The notes beneath the pieces are model-generated. The model worked only from the letters and a program-made list of their open reading frames with translations. It had not been told where the DNA came from and ran no database searches. Below, one piece after another: positions 25,945-34,876 of a stretch of DNA of 39,573 bases. A program made the position numbers and the translations under genes. Every line of letters begins with the position of its first letter. The first letter of the stretch is position 1. Source of the stretch: Gemmatimonas sp. (lineage in GTDB: Bacteria; Gemmatimonadota; Gemmatimonadetes; Gemmatimonadales; Gemmatimonadaceae); assembly GCA_023910675.1 (NCBI GenBank), contig JAAVWC010000029.1, forward strand, positions 1 through 39,573. The letters run 5' to 3'.

Positions 25945-26861
25945 CACCGAAGGGAATCGGCCAGCGTGGGGTGCAACCGGCGCGCGAGCTGCACGGCTGC
26001 CATGCCGAGCACCACAGACGGACGCCCGGTGACGGCCGGATCGTGCAGCACAAACCGCTTGGTTTTCACCGCGGGAAGCGAACTCCAACTATCGTTTGCC
26101 CCCAATTCGGTGACCTGCTTGTGACTTACGACCACGAACTGCGGCGCGCGCGCGATGACTTCTTCCATGCTGACCGTCGGCGACGGCTGCGGTTGGTCAT
26201 GGAACACATTGCGCGCTCCGGCTATCTCGAGCAGTTCGTCCATGTAGCTGCCGCCGCCGATGACCATTGGGGGGGTATTCCACACGGGCCACACCACCGA
26301 AGGGCGTTCGCGGACGGACGCTGTGAGTGCCCGCACGCGATCGAGCGTGCGCTGCACGGAATCGCTCACCGCTTGGGCCTGCGCTTCAGCACCGAGCGCG
26401 ACACCGAGGATGCGCAGCTGCGAGTGGAACTGCGCGATGCGGTCGACGCGCAGTGCCATCGTGCGAATACCGGCACGCGTGAGCGCCTCGGCGGCGCTTC
26501 GGTTCTCTGCCGTCGCGTACAGAATGACGAGAGTGGGCTTCGCCGCGAGGATCGCCTCGACAGCGGGGCGTATACCGTCACCGAGCGCGGGGACTTGCTC
26601 GACCTCGACGGGATACTTGTCCCACCGTGAGCGACCGACGAGGCGCGCCTGCGCTCCGATGGCATAGATCGCCTCGGTGGCCGCCGGATTGAGCGAGACG
26701 ACGCGGCTGGCGAATTGCGCGTTGGTGGGGAGTGGCGCACCAAAGTCATCGGTATCGGCCGGGGCCGGTCCCGTAGCGCGCGCCGCCTGCGGCGCACGCG
26801 CGCTATCATCCGGCTGTGAGGCCGGAGCGCGATCGGAGCCGCCGGTACACGCCAGCAGCAT
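25944..26861 (-). CDS. btuF: Cobalamin-binding periplasmic lipoprotein (BtuF-like), start uncertain
   Basis: About 305 residues from the first in-frame ATG (26861): a Peripla_BP_2 / BtuF-FhuD-type solute-binding protein. Family features are SRVVSLNPAATEAIYAIGAQARLVGRSRWDKYP, ILAAKPTLVILY, GGGSYMDELLEIAGARNVF and EEVIARAPQFVVVSHK. The start is a problem: from this ATG the protein reads MLLACTGG, a lipobox with almost no signal peptide. In-frame codons upstream (26862-26906) encode FVRRVRAALLPCLGG, exactly the charged and hydrophobic part of a lipoprotein signal, but contain no ATG, GTG or TTG. A CTG at 26924 with GGAGAGG ten bases upstream is a possible non-standard start; a small indel after the ATG near 26935 is another. 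First gene after the cobalamin riboswitch. Confidence 0.87.
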   Translation of the reverse strand: MLLACTGGSDRAPASQPDDSARAPQAARATGPAPADTDDFGAPLPTNAQFASRVVSLNPAATEAIYAIGAQARLVGRSRWDKYPVEVEQVPALGDGIRPAVEAILAAKPTLVILYATAENRSAAEALTRAGIRTMALRVDRIAQFHSQLRILGVALGAEAQAQAVSDSVQRTLDRVRALTASVRERPSVVWPVWNTPPMVIGGGSYMDELLEIAGARNVFHDQPQPSPTVSMEEVIARAPQFVVVSHKQVTELGANDSWSSLPAVKTKRFVLHDPAVTGRPSVVLGMAAVQLARRLHPTLADSLR

Positions 26862-27037
26862 GCCGCCAAGACATGGCAGCAGCGCAGCACGTACACGGCG
26901 TACAAATCGTGGGTGAGGAAACAGAAACGGGCATCCTCTCCCACGAGAAGACGCCCGAGCACGCGTAACGACAGAACCAGAACGGTCGCGTCGTCACGTT
27001 TGCACGAGCCCCCCCTCGAGGGTCTTCGTCAAAGAGA

Positions 27038-27203
27038 GAGCGCGGGTCGTCTCCTGGCTCCGGGAACGTCGCTCACCTTCCCGATCGCGAACGATCAGTG
27101 GTGTGCAGAGCGACGCTGCTGTGCAGTCCGTGAGGACCGCAGAGATTCCCGTTACAGTGGCGGGGCCGCACCGGCTTTTCACCGGTTTCCGTGTCCCGTG
27201 CTC
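27038..27203 (-). promoter_or_regulatory. Cobalamin (B12) riboswitch
   Basis: A minus-strand leader element of about 166 nucleotides, upstream of btuF. It has the conserved core GCCCCGCCACTGTAACGG (GCCACTGTAAC is at 27151-27161), preceded by the ACCGGTGAAAAGCCGGT hairpin, and the B12 box AGCCAGGAGACG near the 3' end (27048-27059). The ends pair: GAGCACGGG (27195-27203) with CCCGCGCTC (27038-27046), one mismatch, forming the closing stem. Adenosylcobalamin binding would switch off expression of the downstream uptake genes. The expression platform lies in 26862-27037; I see no clear U-tract terminator there, so control of translation initiation is more likely. Confidence 0.95.
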
Positions 27204-27217
27204 GTAATCAGTTGTTC

Positions 27218-27236
27218 GTCGCACCCTGTGTGCGAC
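27218..27236 (-). terminator. Hairpin between upstream gene and riboswitch
   Basis: A perfect 7-base inverted repeat, GTCGCAC and GTGCGAC, around a 5-base loop. It lies nine bases past the stop codon of the upstream membrane protein and 14 bases before the riboswitch. Position suggests termination of the upstream unit, but no T run follows. Confidence 0.35.
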
Positions 27237-27245
27237 AGTCCGAAC

Positions 27246-28472
27246 CTACCGTCCAGACCCGGCTTCGGCAAGCGCTTGCGCCAGCGCCGCCTTGAGTTCA
27301 GCGCGTCGCCCCTCGTAAGCGGCCTTCACCAAGTCCGAAGGATTTTCGTGCCGGGCGTACGTCGCGTCGAGTGCCGCGATTTCCTGCGCGAGACGCTCAC
27401 CGAGCGGGATGGTGGGCTCCTGCGGGCGCAGCGTGGGCGCGACATTGCCGCGCTGGTTGGCCGCTTTTTGCATGCTGCGCGTGAGCGCGAGCATCATGAG
27501 GAAGCCTACCGCGACGAGCAAACCGGCAATGTACAGATTGCGTCCGGGCGTGCCCGTTGATGGCAATTCGATCACGAGATCCGAATTCGGCTTGAGATCC
27601 TGCGACAAGAAGCGCCGAAAATTGCGCCCTTCGAGCGACACCGGATCGACCGCCGTGAAGCCCTGCCCCTTCACGGTCCCCTGCGCTTCTTCGACGAGCA
27701 CTTCGAACACGACGACGCCGACGTCAGAACGCACCCGCAGGGGGAAGCTGCTGTTGGGCAGCTTGTACGAAAACGCGACCTGCTTCACCCCGGGGGCGAT
27801 GGGTGCAAAGACGGATACTCGCCCGTTCTGCGACGCGAACGCATCGGGGGAGATTTCGCCTTCGTTGGCCCGCACATCGACGGCGGCCGCCGGAATGGCT
27901 GCACTCCATGTGGGTTGCGCGCCGGCGCCTTCCGAGGCGACCAACGTGGTGAGGCTGTCGTTGGACAGTTCGTACACCTCGACGACGGTCCGCATGTCGG
28001 TGCTGTCCGCCTTGCTGACAATCAGATGGCGTCCCTTGATCGACAGCGGAAACGCACGCGACGTGGTATCGAAGACGGTGATTTCCGTTTCGTCGCCAGC
28101 GGCTTTGGCGGAGCGCAGCGGCGCCGTGAAGTAGGCGATCCCGCCGTAGGTGGTGGAGGCGAAGTACACCGCATCGGGAGTGCCGAAGGGCGAGTATCGG
28201 AAGCGGTAGCGCCCTGCGGCATCGCTCTTGACGGAGTCGATGGGGCCTGCGGTGTCTTTCCCGACGCGATGCAACGTGACCCACACATTGCCGGTGGGTC
28301 CCATGCCGGTGGAATCGCCGCCGCTACGAGCGGGTCGACGGACCCGCCCTTCGACCGAGCGGCTTCCCGCCTGCGCCCCGGCGAGCGACGACACGCTGAC
28401 GCAGGCCGTCAACAGCAGGAGGCCGAGCACTCGTGGCGTCACGAGTCGGGAGAGGGAGCGAATGATCTGCAC
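27246..28472 (-). CDS. Exported protein with C-terminal membrane helix, function unknown
   Basis: A 408-residue protein I cannot place in a named family. The N-terminus is a signal sequence (RVLGLLLLTACVSVSSLAGAQA); it could be cut after AGAQA or, less likely, at the LTAC lipobox. Next come beta-rich segments resembling carboxypeptidase-regulatory-like domains (VEGRVRRPA...VWVTLHRV...SDAAGRYRFRYSPFG). Near the C-terminus is a membrane helix (NLYIAGLLVAVGFLMMLALTRSM), then a charged helical tail (LAQEIAALDATYARH...YEGRRAELKAAL). That tail resembles the short Asp/Tyr/Arg helices at the end of some cytochrome-c-biogenesis membrane proteins; this is only a resemblance. GTG start 21 bases after the nuclease-domain gene, so the two are probably cotranscribed. 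Confidence 0.7.
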   Translation of the reverse strand: MQIIRSLSRLVTPRVLGLLLLTACVSVSSLAGAQAGSRSVEGRVRRPARSGGDSTGMGPTGNVWVTLHRVGKDTAGPIDSVKSDAAGRYRFRYSPFGTPDAVYFASTTYGGIAYFTAPLRSAKAAGDETEITVFDTTSRAFPLSIKGRHLIVSKADSTDMRTVVEVYELSNDSLTTLVASEGAGAQPTWSAAIPAAAVDVRANEGEISPDAFASQNGRVSVFAPIAPGVKQVAFSYKLPNSSFPLRVRSDVGVVVFEVLVEEAQGTVKGQGFTAVDPVSLEGRNFRRFLSQDLKPNSDLVIELPSTGTPGRNLYIAGLLVAVGFLMMLALTRSMQKAANQRGNVAPTLRPQEPTIPLGERLAQEIAALDATYARHENPSDLVKAAYEGRRAELKAALAQALAEAGSGR

Positions 28473-28493
28473 GTGGAGGGGGAGTGCGAAAAC

Positions 28494-29009
28494 TCAGGGA
28501 CTGAACTTGCCGAAGTCTTCCGGCCTGAGATTCTCGAGGTAGGCCTGCAGTTGTTCGGCGGAGAGTTCATGCACACCGTCAGCGGACAATGACGCGGTAC
28601 TGCTGTCCTCGTCGCGGTCGAGGTCGAGCACGGTGAGCAAGGCCTCGGGCGCAAAGATGGGCGAGCCGAGCCGCAGCGCAATGGCAATGCTGTCGGACGG
28701 CCGCGCATCCAGTTCCACGATGCCTTTAGCGCCGTCGAGCTGCATCTCGGCGTAGTAGGTGCTCTTTTCGACCCGCGTGATGGAGACACGCCGCAGGGTG
28801 CCGCCGAGGCCGTTGATGAGCGCCTTGCAGAGGTCGTGTGTGAGCGGCCGTTCGCGCTTGAGTTGATTCATCTGAATGAGAATCGACTCGGCCTCCGGCT
28901 TACCGATCCAGATGGGCAACATGCGCGTGCCGAGTTTTTCACGCAGGATGACCACGTACGAGTTCGTCGCACTGTCGAGACCCAAGCGGGCCACTGTGAC
29001 TTCCACCAT
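28494..29009 (-). CDS. Bifunctional nuclease (BFN/DUF151) domain protein
   Basis: 171 residues with a bifunctional-nuclease domain: VEVTVARLGLDSATNSYVVILREKLGTRMLPIWIGKPEAESI, then RPLTHDLCKALINGLGGTLRRVSITRVEKSTYYAEMQL and the very conserved VELDARPSDSIAIALRLGSPIFAPE. BFN proteins were described in plants as nucleases with DNase and RNase activity; the bacterial role is not settled. A C-terminal extension (about 125-171) is acidic and may bind a partner. ATG 29009 is preferred because GGAG precedes it by eight bases; ATG 29039 is an alternative. Downstream of metK by 122 bases. Confidence 0.88.
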   Translation of the reverse strand: MVEVTVARLGLDSATNSYVVILREKLGTRMLPIWIGKPEAESILIQMNQLKRERPLTHDLCKALINGLGGTLRRVSITRVEKSTYYAEMQLDGAKGIVELDARPSDSIAIALRLGSPIFAPEALLTVLDLDRDEDSSTASLSADGVHELSAEQLQAYLENLRPEDFGKFSP

Positions 29010-29131
29010 CAACACACTCCGGGTGGGGGCGACGATCATACCCGCGGAGAGATCAAACCGACCGTCCGGTGTACCACGTTGCACAGCGCGTGCAGCGACA
29101 CACCAGCGGCCGGCTTGCGGTCACGGCGAGA

Positions 29132-30301
<1,170 letters not shown>

Positions 30302-30397
30302 GGTGTGCAGGGCTCTGGGTAAGTGAAGCGTTGATAAGGTCTTGCGTACACTAGGGGAGTACAGCGGAGACTGCAACTGCTGCGGCCGGTCCGCGTC

Positions 30398-32143
30398 TCA
30401 GAGAGGCTGATCCTGCAATTCGGCCCGCAGCCGTCGCCGGAGCAGCACTTCGGCTTCGCGCGCCGTGCTACATGCCATGGCCGCCTTGGCGGCGTCGGCC
30501 GCCACCTCGGCACGCACCCCACGAATGATGCGCTTGACCTCGGCCACCGCGCGGGGGGACACACTGAGCTGACGAAGGCCGAGCCCGATGAGCGCGAAGA
30601 CCGCGAGTGGCTGGGACGCCATTTCGCCGCAGACGCAGACGTCGATGCCATGCGCAGCACCGGTGGTCTGCACCTGCGCCATGAGCCGAAGTACCGCCGG
30701 ATGGAATGGCGTGTAGCGGGGGGCTAGGTTGGCATTGCCACGGTCGACCGCCAGCATGTACTGGACGAGATCGTTGGAGCCGATGCTGAAGAAGTCCACA
30801 TCGCGCGCGAAGGTATCGCAGGCCACGGCCGCAGCGGGTGTTTCGACCATGACGCCCAGCGGGACATCATCGCGGAAGGGCACGCGCCGCGCCGCCAACT
30901 CGGTCACGCATTCGCTGATGAGCTGACGCGTCTCGCGCACTTCGTCGACGGTGACGACGAGCGGCAGCATGATGCGCAGATCGCCGTGGACGGCGGCACG
31001 GAGCAGCGCACGCAGCTGCACCTTGAACAGTTCGCTTTCGTCGAGGCACATGCGAATGGCACGCCATCCGAGGAACGGATTGGCCTCGTGCGGGAAACCG
31101 CCCACAGGAAGCTTGTCGCCGCCGACATCGTAGGTGCGAATGACGACCGTGCGCCCTTCGAACGCTTTGACGACGCGCGTATAGGCACGGTACTGCTCGT
31201 CTTCGTCGGGCATGCTGGCGCGGCCCACGACGAGAAACTCGGTGCGCATGAGCCCGACGCCTTCCGCGCCGCTGTTGGCGCCGTAGTCGGACTCCTCGGG
31301 GATGTCGACGTTGGCGCGCACGGTGACCCGCACGCCATCGCGTGTGACCGGCTCGCTCATGGCGAATTCGCGCATGACATCGGCGCGTCCTTCCTCTGCG
31401 GCAACGCGCTGACGCGCTTCGTCGACTTCGTGCTCGGACGGGGCGATGACCATCGTCCCTTCGGCACCGTCGAGAATGACGATCTCACCGCCATGCAGCG
31501 CGGTCAGCGCCTGCCGCAACCCGACGATCGCGGGCAGTCCGAGCGACCGCGCCAGAATGGCCACGTGCGCCGTCGCGGTGCCCGCTTCGGTGGCGATCGC
31601 CGCAATGCACTCACGGTCGAGCTGCATGGTGAGGGATGGCGTGAGATCGTGCGTGACGAGAATGGTGTTGCTGCCGCGCGGCACGTCGACCGGGTCGTGA
31701 TCCGGCAGGTCGAGCAGAATGGAGAGCACACGGATGTGCACGTCGGTGAGATCACCGACTTTTTCGCGCAGCATGGGCGCACTGGAGCGCGCAAAGTGCT
31801 GCCGCCATTCCAGCAAGACGATGTCGAACGCCTTTTCCGCGCCGAGATTCTGCTGGATCAGTGCGATGGTACTGTTCGTCAGCTCGTCGTCGTCGAGGAT
31901 GGAGAGTTGCACGTCGAAGATGGCCGCTTCTTCGGGGCCGGCCTGCGCTTCGGTGCGGGCGCGCAGGTGCCGCAGGCGTACACGCGCCCGCTCGACGGCC
32001 TCGTGAAAGCGCGCGATTTCGGCCTTGATGGCGTTGTCGTCGACCAGACGATGACGCACTTCCGGTACCTCCCATCGCAGGAGGTGCACCGGACCCACGA
32101 CGATTCCCGGCGAGGCCGGAATGCCGCGGAGGACCGAAAGCAC
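30398..32143 (-). CDS. ptsI: PTS enzyme I (phosphoenolpyruvate-protein phosphotransferase)
   Basis: A 581-residue first enzyme of the phosphotransferase system: it takes phosphate from PEP onto a histidine and passes it to HPr. The N-terminal domain begins RGIPASPGIVVGPVH. The active-site His is His193 in GTATAHVAILARSLGLPAIVG. The PEP-binding barrel shows GVGLMRTEFLVVGR and the catalytic Cys in CVCGEMASQPL near residue 507. GTG start directly after the HPr stop codon with no bases between, so the two are translationally coupled. Last gene of the PTS run; metK follows 96 bases on. Confidence 0.96.
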   Translation of the reverse strand: MLSVLRGIPASPGIVVGPVHLLRWEVPEVRHRLVDDNAIKAEIARFHEAVERARVRLRHLRARTEAQAGPEEAAIFDVQLSILDDDELTNSTIALIQQNLGAEKAFDIVLLEWRQHFARSSAPMLREKVGDLTDVHIRVLSILLDLPDHDPVDVPRGSNTILVTHDLTPSLTMQLDRECIAAIATEAGTATAHVAILARSLGLPAIVGLRQALTALHGGEIVILDGAEGTMVIAPSEHEVDEARQRVAAEEGRADVMREFAMSEPVTRDGVRVTVRANVDIPEESDYGANSGAEGVGLMRTEFLVVGRASMPDEDEQYRAYTRVVKAFEGRTVVIRTYDVGGDKLPVGGFPHEANPFLGWRAIRMCLDESELFKVQLRALLRAAVHGDLRIMLPLVVTVDEVRETRQLISECVTELAARRVPFRDDVPLGVMVETPAAAVACDTFARDVDFFSIGSNDLVQYMLAVDRGNANLAPRYTPFHPAVLRLMAQVQTTGAAHGIDVCVCGEMASQPLAVFALIGLGLRQLSVSPRAVAEVKRIIRGVRAEVAADAAKAAMACSTAREAEVLLRRRLRAELQDQPL

Positions 32144-32410
32144 TCAGCTCTCTCCGAAGCGCGCGGCGACGAGCGCCGAGAGCGCCTCGAGCGCCTCGTC
32201 AGCGTCAGGGCCGCTGGCCTTGAGCACGATCGTGGCGCCGTACTCAGCCGCGAGCATCATGACCCCCATGATACTCTTGCCGTTGACCTCGAGGTCGTCG
32301 CGCGAGATGGTGATGTCGCTGCTGAACTTGGACGCCGCTTTCACCATCTCGGCGGCCGGCCGAGCGTGCAGCCCATGTTTGTTCACGATTTGGACGGATC
32401 GTTCAGCCAT
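32144..32410 (-). CDS. ptsH: PTS phosphocarrier protein HPr
   Basis: An 88-residue phosphocarrier. The phosphorylated His15 is in KHGLHARPAA, and the regulatory Ser46 is in NGKSIMGVMM. Ser46 is the site modified by HPr kinase in Firmicutes and some Gram-negatives; hprK is present in the same cluster, so the site is probably used. ATG 32410 overlaps the EIID stop (TGATG); the longer open frame upstream is inside the EIID gene. The stop abuts the ptsI start. Confidence 0.97.
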   Translation of the reverse strand: MAERSVQIVNKHGLHARPAAEMVKAASKFSSDITISRDDLEVNGKSIMGVMMLAAEYGATIVLKASGPDADEALEALSALVAARFGES

Positions 32411-33192
32411 CAATGGACCACCGAGTAGAGGACGAAGGCCGCAAGCAAGAGAAGGACGACACGCCACCCCTCGGCGCGGCCCTGCAATCGCACGAGGAGT
32501 GTAGCCAACACGGGAGTCGCGACCGCGACCCCGAGTGGAATGGGAGACAGCGGATTCTGCCCACCGATGGCCCGGTGCGCCGCGAGCGGGAGCGCCAGAC
32601 CTCCGAGCACAGCCGACACCAGTCCAATGTAGCGGGGACCGTGCTGAAGGACCGGATGCCCAAGCGCGGTGGCGACGCGGAGGCCGTGATACCACCCGGC
32701 CCTGAGTCCCCAGTCACGCAGGCCCAGGTGCCCGAGATTGTAGAGTACGAGAAAGCCCGCCACGACACCAAGCGGTGACCAGCGGAAGCCAAAGAGCAGC
32801 AGCGCAACGAGCGAGCAGGCGGGCAACCATGCCGCCCACACGAGGCGGTCGCCCACGCTGCCCAGGGGCCCGCAGAGGGCCGTCCGGAAGCGTTCGATGC
32901 GCGCCGGGGGCACGTGCTCCAGCTCGGCCCGGGCGAGCGCGCCAATGGCCAGGGCCGCGAGGTACGGATGGGCATTGAAGTACATGGACTGACGGGCCAG
33001 TGCTTCGCGGTACTGCGGACCGTCCACGCCGCCCGGCAACTGTCGCAGGGCGGGCTCAACACAGAAGCCAACGCCATTACCCACCAGGATCTCGTAATTC
33101 CACGAGCCCTGAATGGCGAGGCAGCGCAGCAGCATCGAGAGCCGCAGCTTCGTCGTGAGGGGCGCCGCCGGTACGAGTGCTGGCACGGGCAT
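32410..33192 (-). CDS. PTS mannose-family membrane component EIID
   Basis: About 260 residues, the EIID part of the mannose/fructose/sorbose family permease, which with EIIC forms the sugar channel. Family blocks: LRCLAIQGSWNYEILVGNGVGFCVEPALRQL, YREALARQSMYFNAHPYLAALAIGALARAE, and FRTALCGPLGSVGDRLVWAAWLP; hydrophobic helices fill the C-terminal half. ATG 33192 is chosen; a GTG at 33243, which would overlap the EIIC end by eight bases, is a reasonable alternative and would add 17 residues. The TGA overlaps the HPr start. The sugar carried cannot be deduced. Confidence 0.9.
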   Translation of the reverse strand: MPVPALVPAAPLTTKLRLSMLLRCLAIQGSWNYEILVGNGVGFCVEPALRQLPGGVDGPQYREALARQSMYFNAHPYLAALAIGALARAELEHVPPARIERFRTALCGPLGSVGDRLVWAAWLPACSLVALLLFGFRWSPLGVVAGFLVLYNLGHLGLRDWGLRAGWYHGLRVATALGHPVLQHGPRYIGLVSAVLGGLALPLAAHRAIGGQNPLSPIPLGVAVATPVLATLLVRLQGRAEGWRVVLLLLAAFVLYSVVH

Positions 33193-33235
33193 GCTCACCG
33201 TTTCGGTGCGCAGCGCGGGGTTATTCAGGCCTGTG

Positions 33236-33946
33236 TCAGGCACCGGCCACCACCAGCAACGTGCCCACCGCGAGCGAAGCGAGGAAGAGCCGACGCGTAC
33301 CACTGATGGCGTGGAAGTCCTTCCACACGGCGGACGCCGCGACGGCAGCCACACAGGCAATGATGACTGCGCGCGACAGGTCTTCGCCCACGGTCCAGCG
33401 CGCGTTCACGAGTTCGGCGAGTGGACGCGCGAGGAGATACATGACGGTGCCGAGCAGGGCGCCGCGCAGGAGATCGGCGGTCATGCCGAAGACCTGCAGG
33501 CCGATGACGGTGCGGCGCGAGCCCGCGGCCAGTTGATCGAGGCGCGGGCGCGCAAAGCTGGCGATGAGCTGGCGATGCTTGACCATCGTCCAGCCGCCGG
33601 TCCACGCCGTGAGAATGCCCACCAGCACGGCGACCGCAAAGGCGCCGACGTCGGGGAACGACGATCCGGTGGCGCCGACCGCCGAGACGGCGCCGGCGAC
33701 GACCGATGCGCTCCCCCACTCGGGGTAGCGCGACGCACCGACCGGGAGCGACTCGAGGGCCAGGCATTCGAGCGCTGTGCCGCACACGAGGCCCGCCTCG
33801 GGCGCTCCAAGGAACGCCCCACCCAGCGTCGCCCCGACAATGGGGCGGGAAATCATGGCCTGCGGGAAGCTCACGACGTCGAGCCCCACGACGCCGGCGA
33901 GCAGCGCAATGGGAATGACCGACACGAGCCCCGTGAGGAGATCCAT
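33236..33946 (-). CDS. PTS mannose-family membrane component EIIC
   Basis: A 236-residue membrane protein, partner of EIID. The N-terminus MDLLTGLVSVIPIALLAGVVGLDVVSFPQAMISRPIVGATLGGAFLGAPEAGLVCGTALECLAL follows the EIIC pattern (RPxVxGxxxGxxLGxxxxGLxxGxxLE). The normally conserved segment after it, usually GAALPPD, here reads VGASRYPEWGSAS, a clear divergence that may affect substrate choice. Several hydrophobic helices follow. ATG 33946 overlaps the EIIB stop (TGATG). The frame is open far upstream inside EIIB but that is not coding. Confidence 0.9.
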   Translation of the reverse strand: MDLLTGLVSVIPIALLAGVVGLDVVSFPQAMISRPIVGATLGGAFLGAPEAGLVCGTALECLALESLPVGASRYPEWGSASVVAGAVSAVGATGSSFPDVGAFAVAVLVGILTAWTGGWTMVKHRQLIASFARPRLDQLAAGSRRTVIGLQVFGMTADLLRGALLGTVMYLLARPLAELVNARWTVGEDLSRAVIIACVAAVAASAVWKDFHAISGTRRLFLASLAVGTLLVVAGA

Positions 33947-34440
33947 CAGGCGGCGGAGGACGACGTGAGCAGTTCGGCCAGTGGTACCGGGCGGGCACCC
34001 GGGACGTCCTGGGCTGTCACGTCCACGCCCTGCGCGGCCATGTTTTTGAGGCCGTCTTCTTCGGCCGGCGTGAGAAAGACGTAGCGCAGTCGTCCGGTGC
34101 GTCCCGGTGCGTGGTGAACGCCACCGACGTTCACGCTGCGGACCTGTCCGTGCGTCGCGGTCACGAGGCGCTGCATGGTCCCAATGTCTCCGACCAGCAG
34201 AATGCCGGGCGATGGTAGACGCTCGAACTCCGCGAGACGCGGCACCGCGTCGTCGACGGTGAGGAAGTGCACCGACATCTCCGGCGGCACGCCCAAGCGG
34301 TACAGCTCCTGTTCCCACTCGCTGTTGGCCACATCGTCGTCGACGAGCACGATGAAGCCCAACTCGAGTGGCTGTCCCCATCCGACGACCACTTGGCCGT
34401 GGATGAGTCGATCATCAATGCGAAAGAGCGCGATGGGCAT
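33946..34440 (-). CDS. PTS mannose-family component EIIB
   Basis: A 164-residue cytoplasmic phosphotransfer protein of the sorbose/mannose EIIB family. The phospho-accepting His14 is in FRIDDRLIHGQVVVGWG, nearly identical to the family consensus. Other blocks are IVLVDDDVANSEWEQELYRLGVPPEMSVHFLTVDDA and VNVGGVHHAPGRTGRLRYVFLTPAEED. It takes phosphate from EIIA and gives it to the sugar in the EIIC-EIID channel. Starts 35 bases after EIIA; its stop overlaps the EIIC start. Confidence 0.94.
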   Translation of the reverse strand: MPIALFRIDDRLIHGQVVVGWGQPLELGFIVLVDDDVANSEWEQELYRLGVPPEMSVHFLTVDDAVPRLAEFERLPSPGILLVGDIGTMQRLVTATHGQVRSVNVGGVHHAPGRTGRLRYVFLTPAEEDGLKNMAAQGVDVTAQDVPGARPVPLAELLTSSSAA

Positions 34441-34475
34441 GCGAACGGATGGGAATCGCGGCGCGGCGACGGCGC

Positions 34476-34847
34476 TCAGGCGCCGTACACGACCATGGAA
34501 GCACGGCCGCGCTCGAGTGCCGCCTGCACGGCGACCACCGGATCGGTGTCGTCCTGCATGACGAAATCGAGCAGCAGCGAAAGGTTGATGCCAGTGACGA
34601 GGAGCACCCCCGGGCGCTCGCGAATCATGCGGCGCACCGCCATGGTGCAACTGCCGGCGGGCAGATCGGTGAAGATCACCCGCGCGTGGCTGACGTCAAG
34701 CGCCGAGGCGAGCGCCCCCTGAATATCGTCGAGGCACAGGCCGGTGTTGGAGACCGCGATGAATTGCTGCCCACGACCGGTGATCTGCTCGACCGCGGAA
34801 ACGATGCCGCTGGCGAACGTGCCGTGACCGGCCACGATGGCGCGCAC
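34476..34847 (-). CDS. PTS mannose-family component EIIA
   Basis: A 123-residue EIIA of the mannose family. The phosphorylated His8 is in IVAGHGTFASGIVSAVEQITG. FTDLPAGSCTMAVRRMI and LLVTGINLSLLLDFV are further family blocks. GTG 34847 is chosen: AGGAG precedes it by seven bases and it gives the usual N-terminus; the open frame extends upstream into hprK but is not coding there. Follows hprK by 29 bases. Single-domain, not fused to EIIB as in E. coli ManX. Confidence 0.93.
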   Translation of the reverse strand: MRAIVAGHGTFASGIVSAVEQITGRGQQFIAVSNTGLCLDDIQGALASALDVSHARVIFTDLPAGSCTMAVRRMIRERPGVLLVTGINLSLLLDFVMQDDTDPVVAVQAALERGRASMVVYGA

Positions 34848-34876
34848 CGCAGGCTCCTGCTCTCCCCCGGATGACA

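Noticed and set aside
27001..27030. G-rich palindrome CCCTCGAGGG after the riboswitch as a transcription terminator
   Set aside because: Only a short palindrome with no U-tract; it does not form a convincing expression platform.
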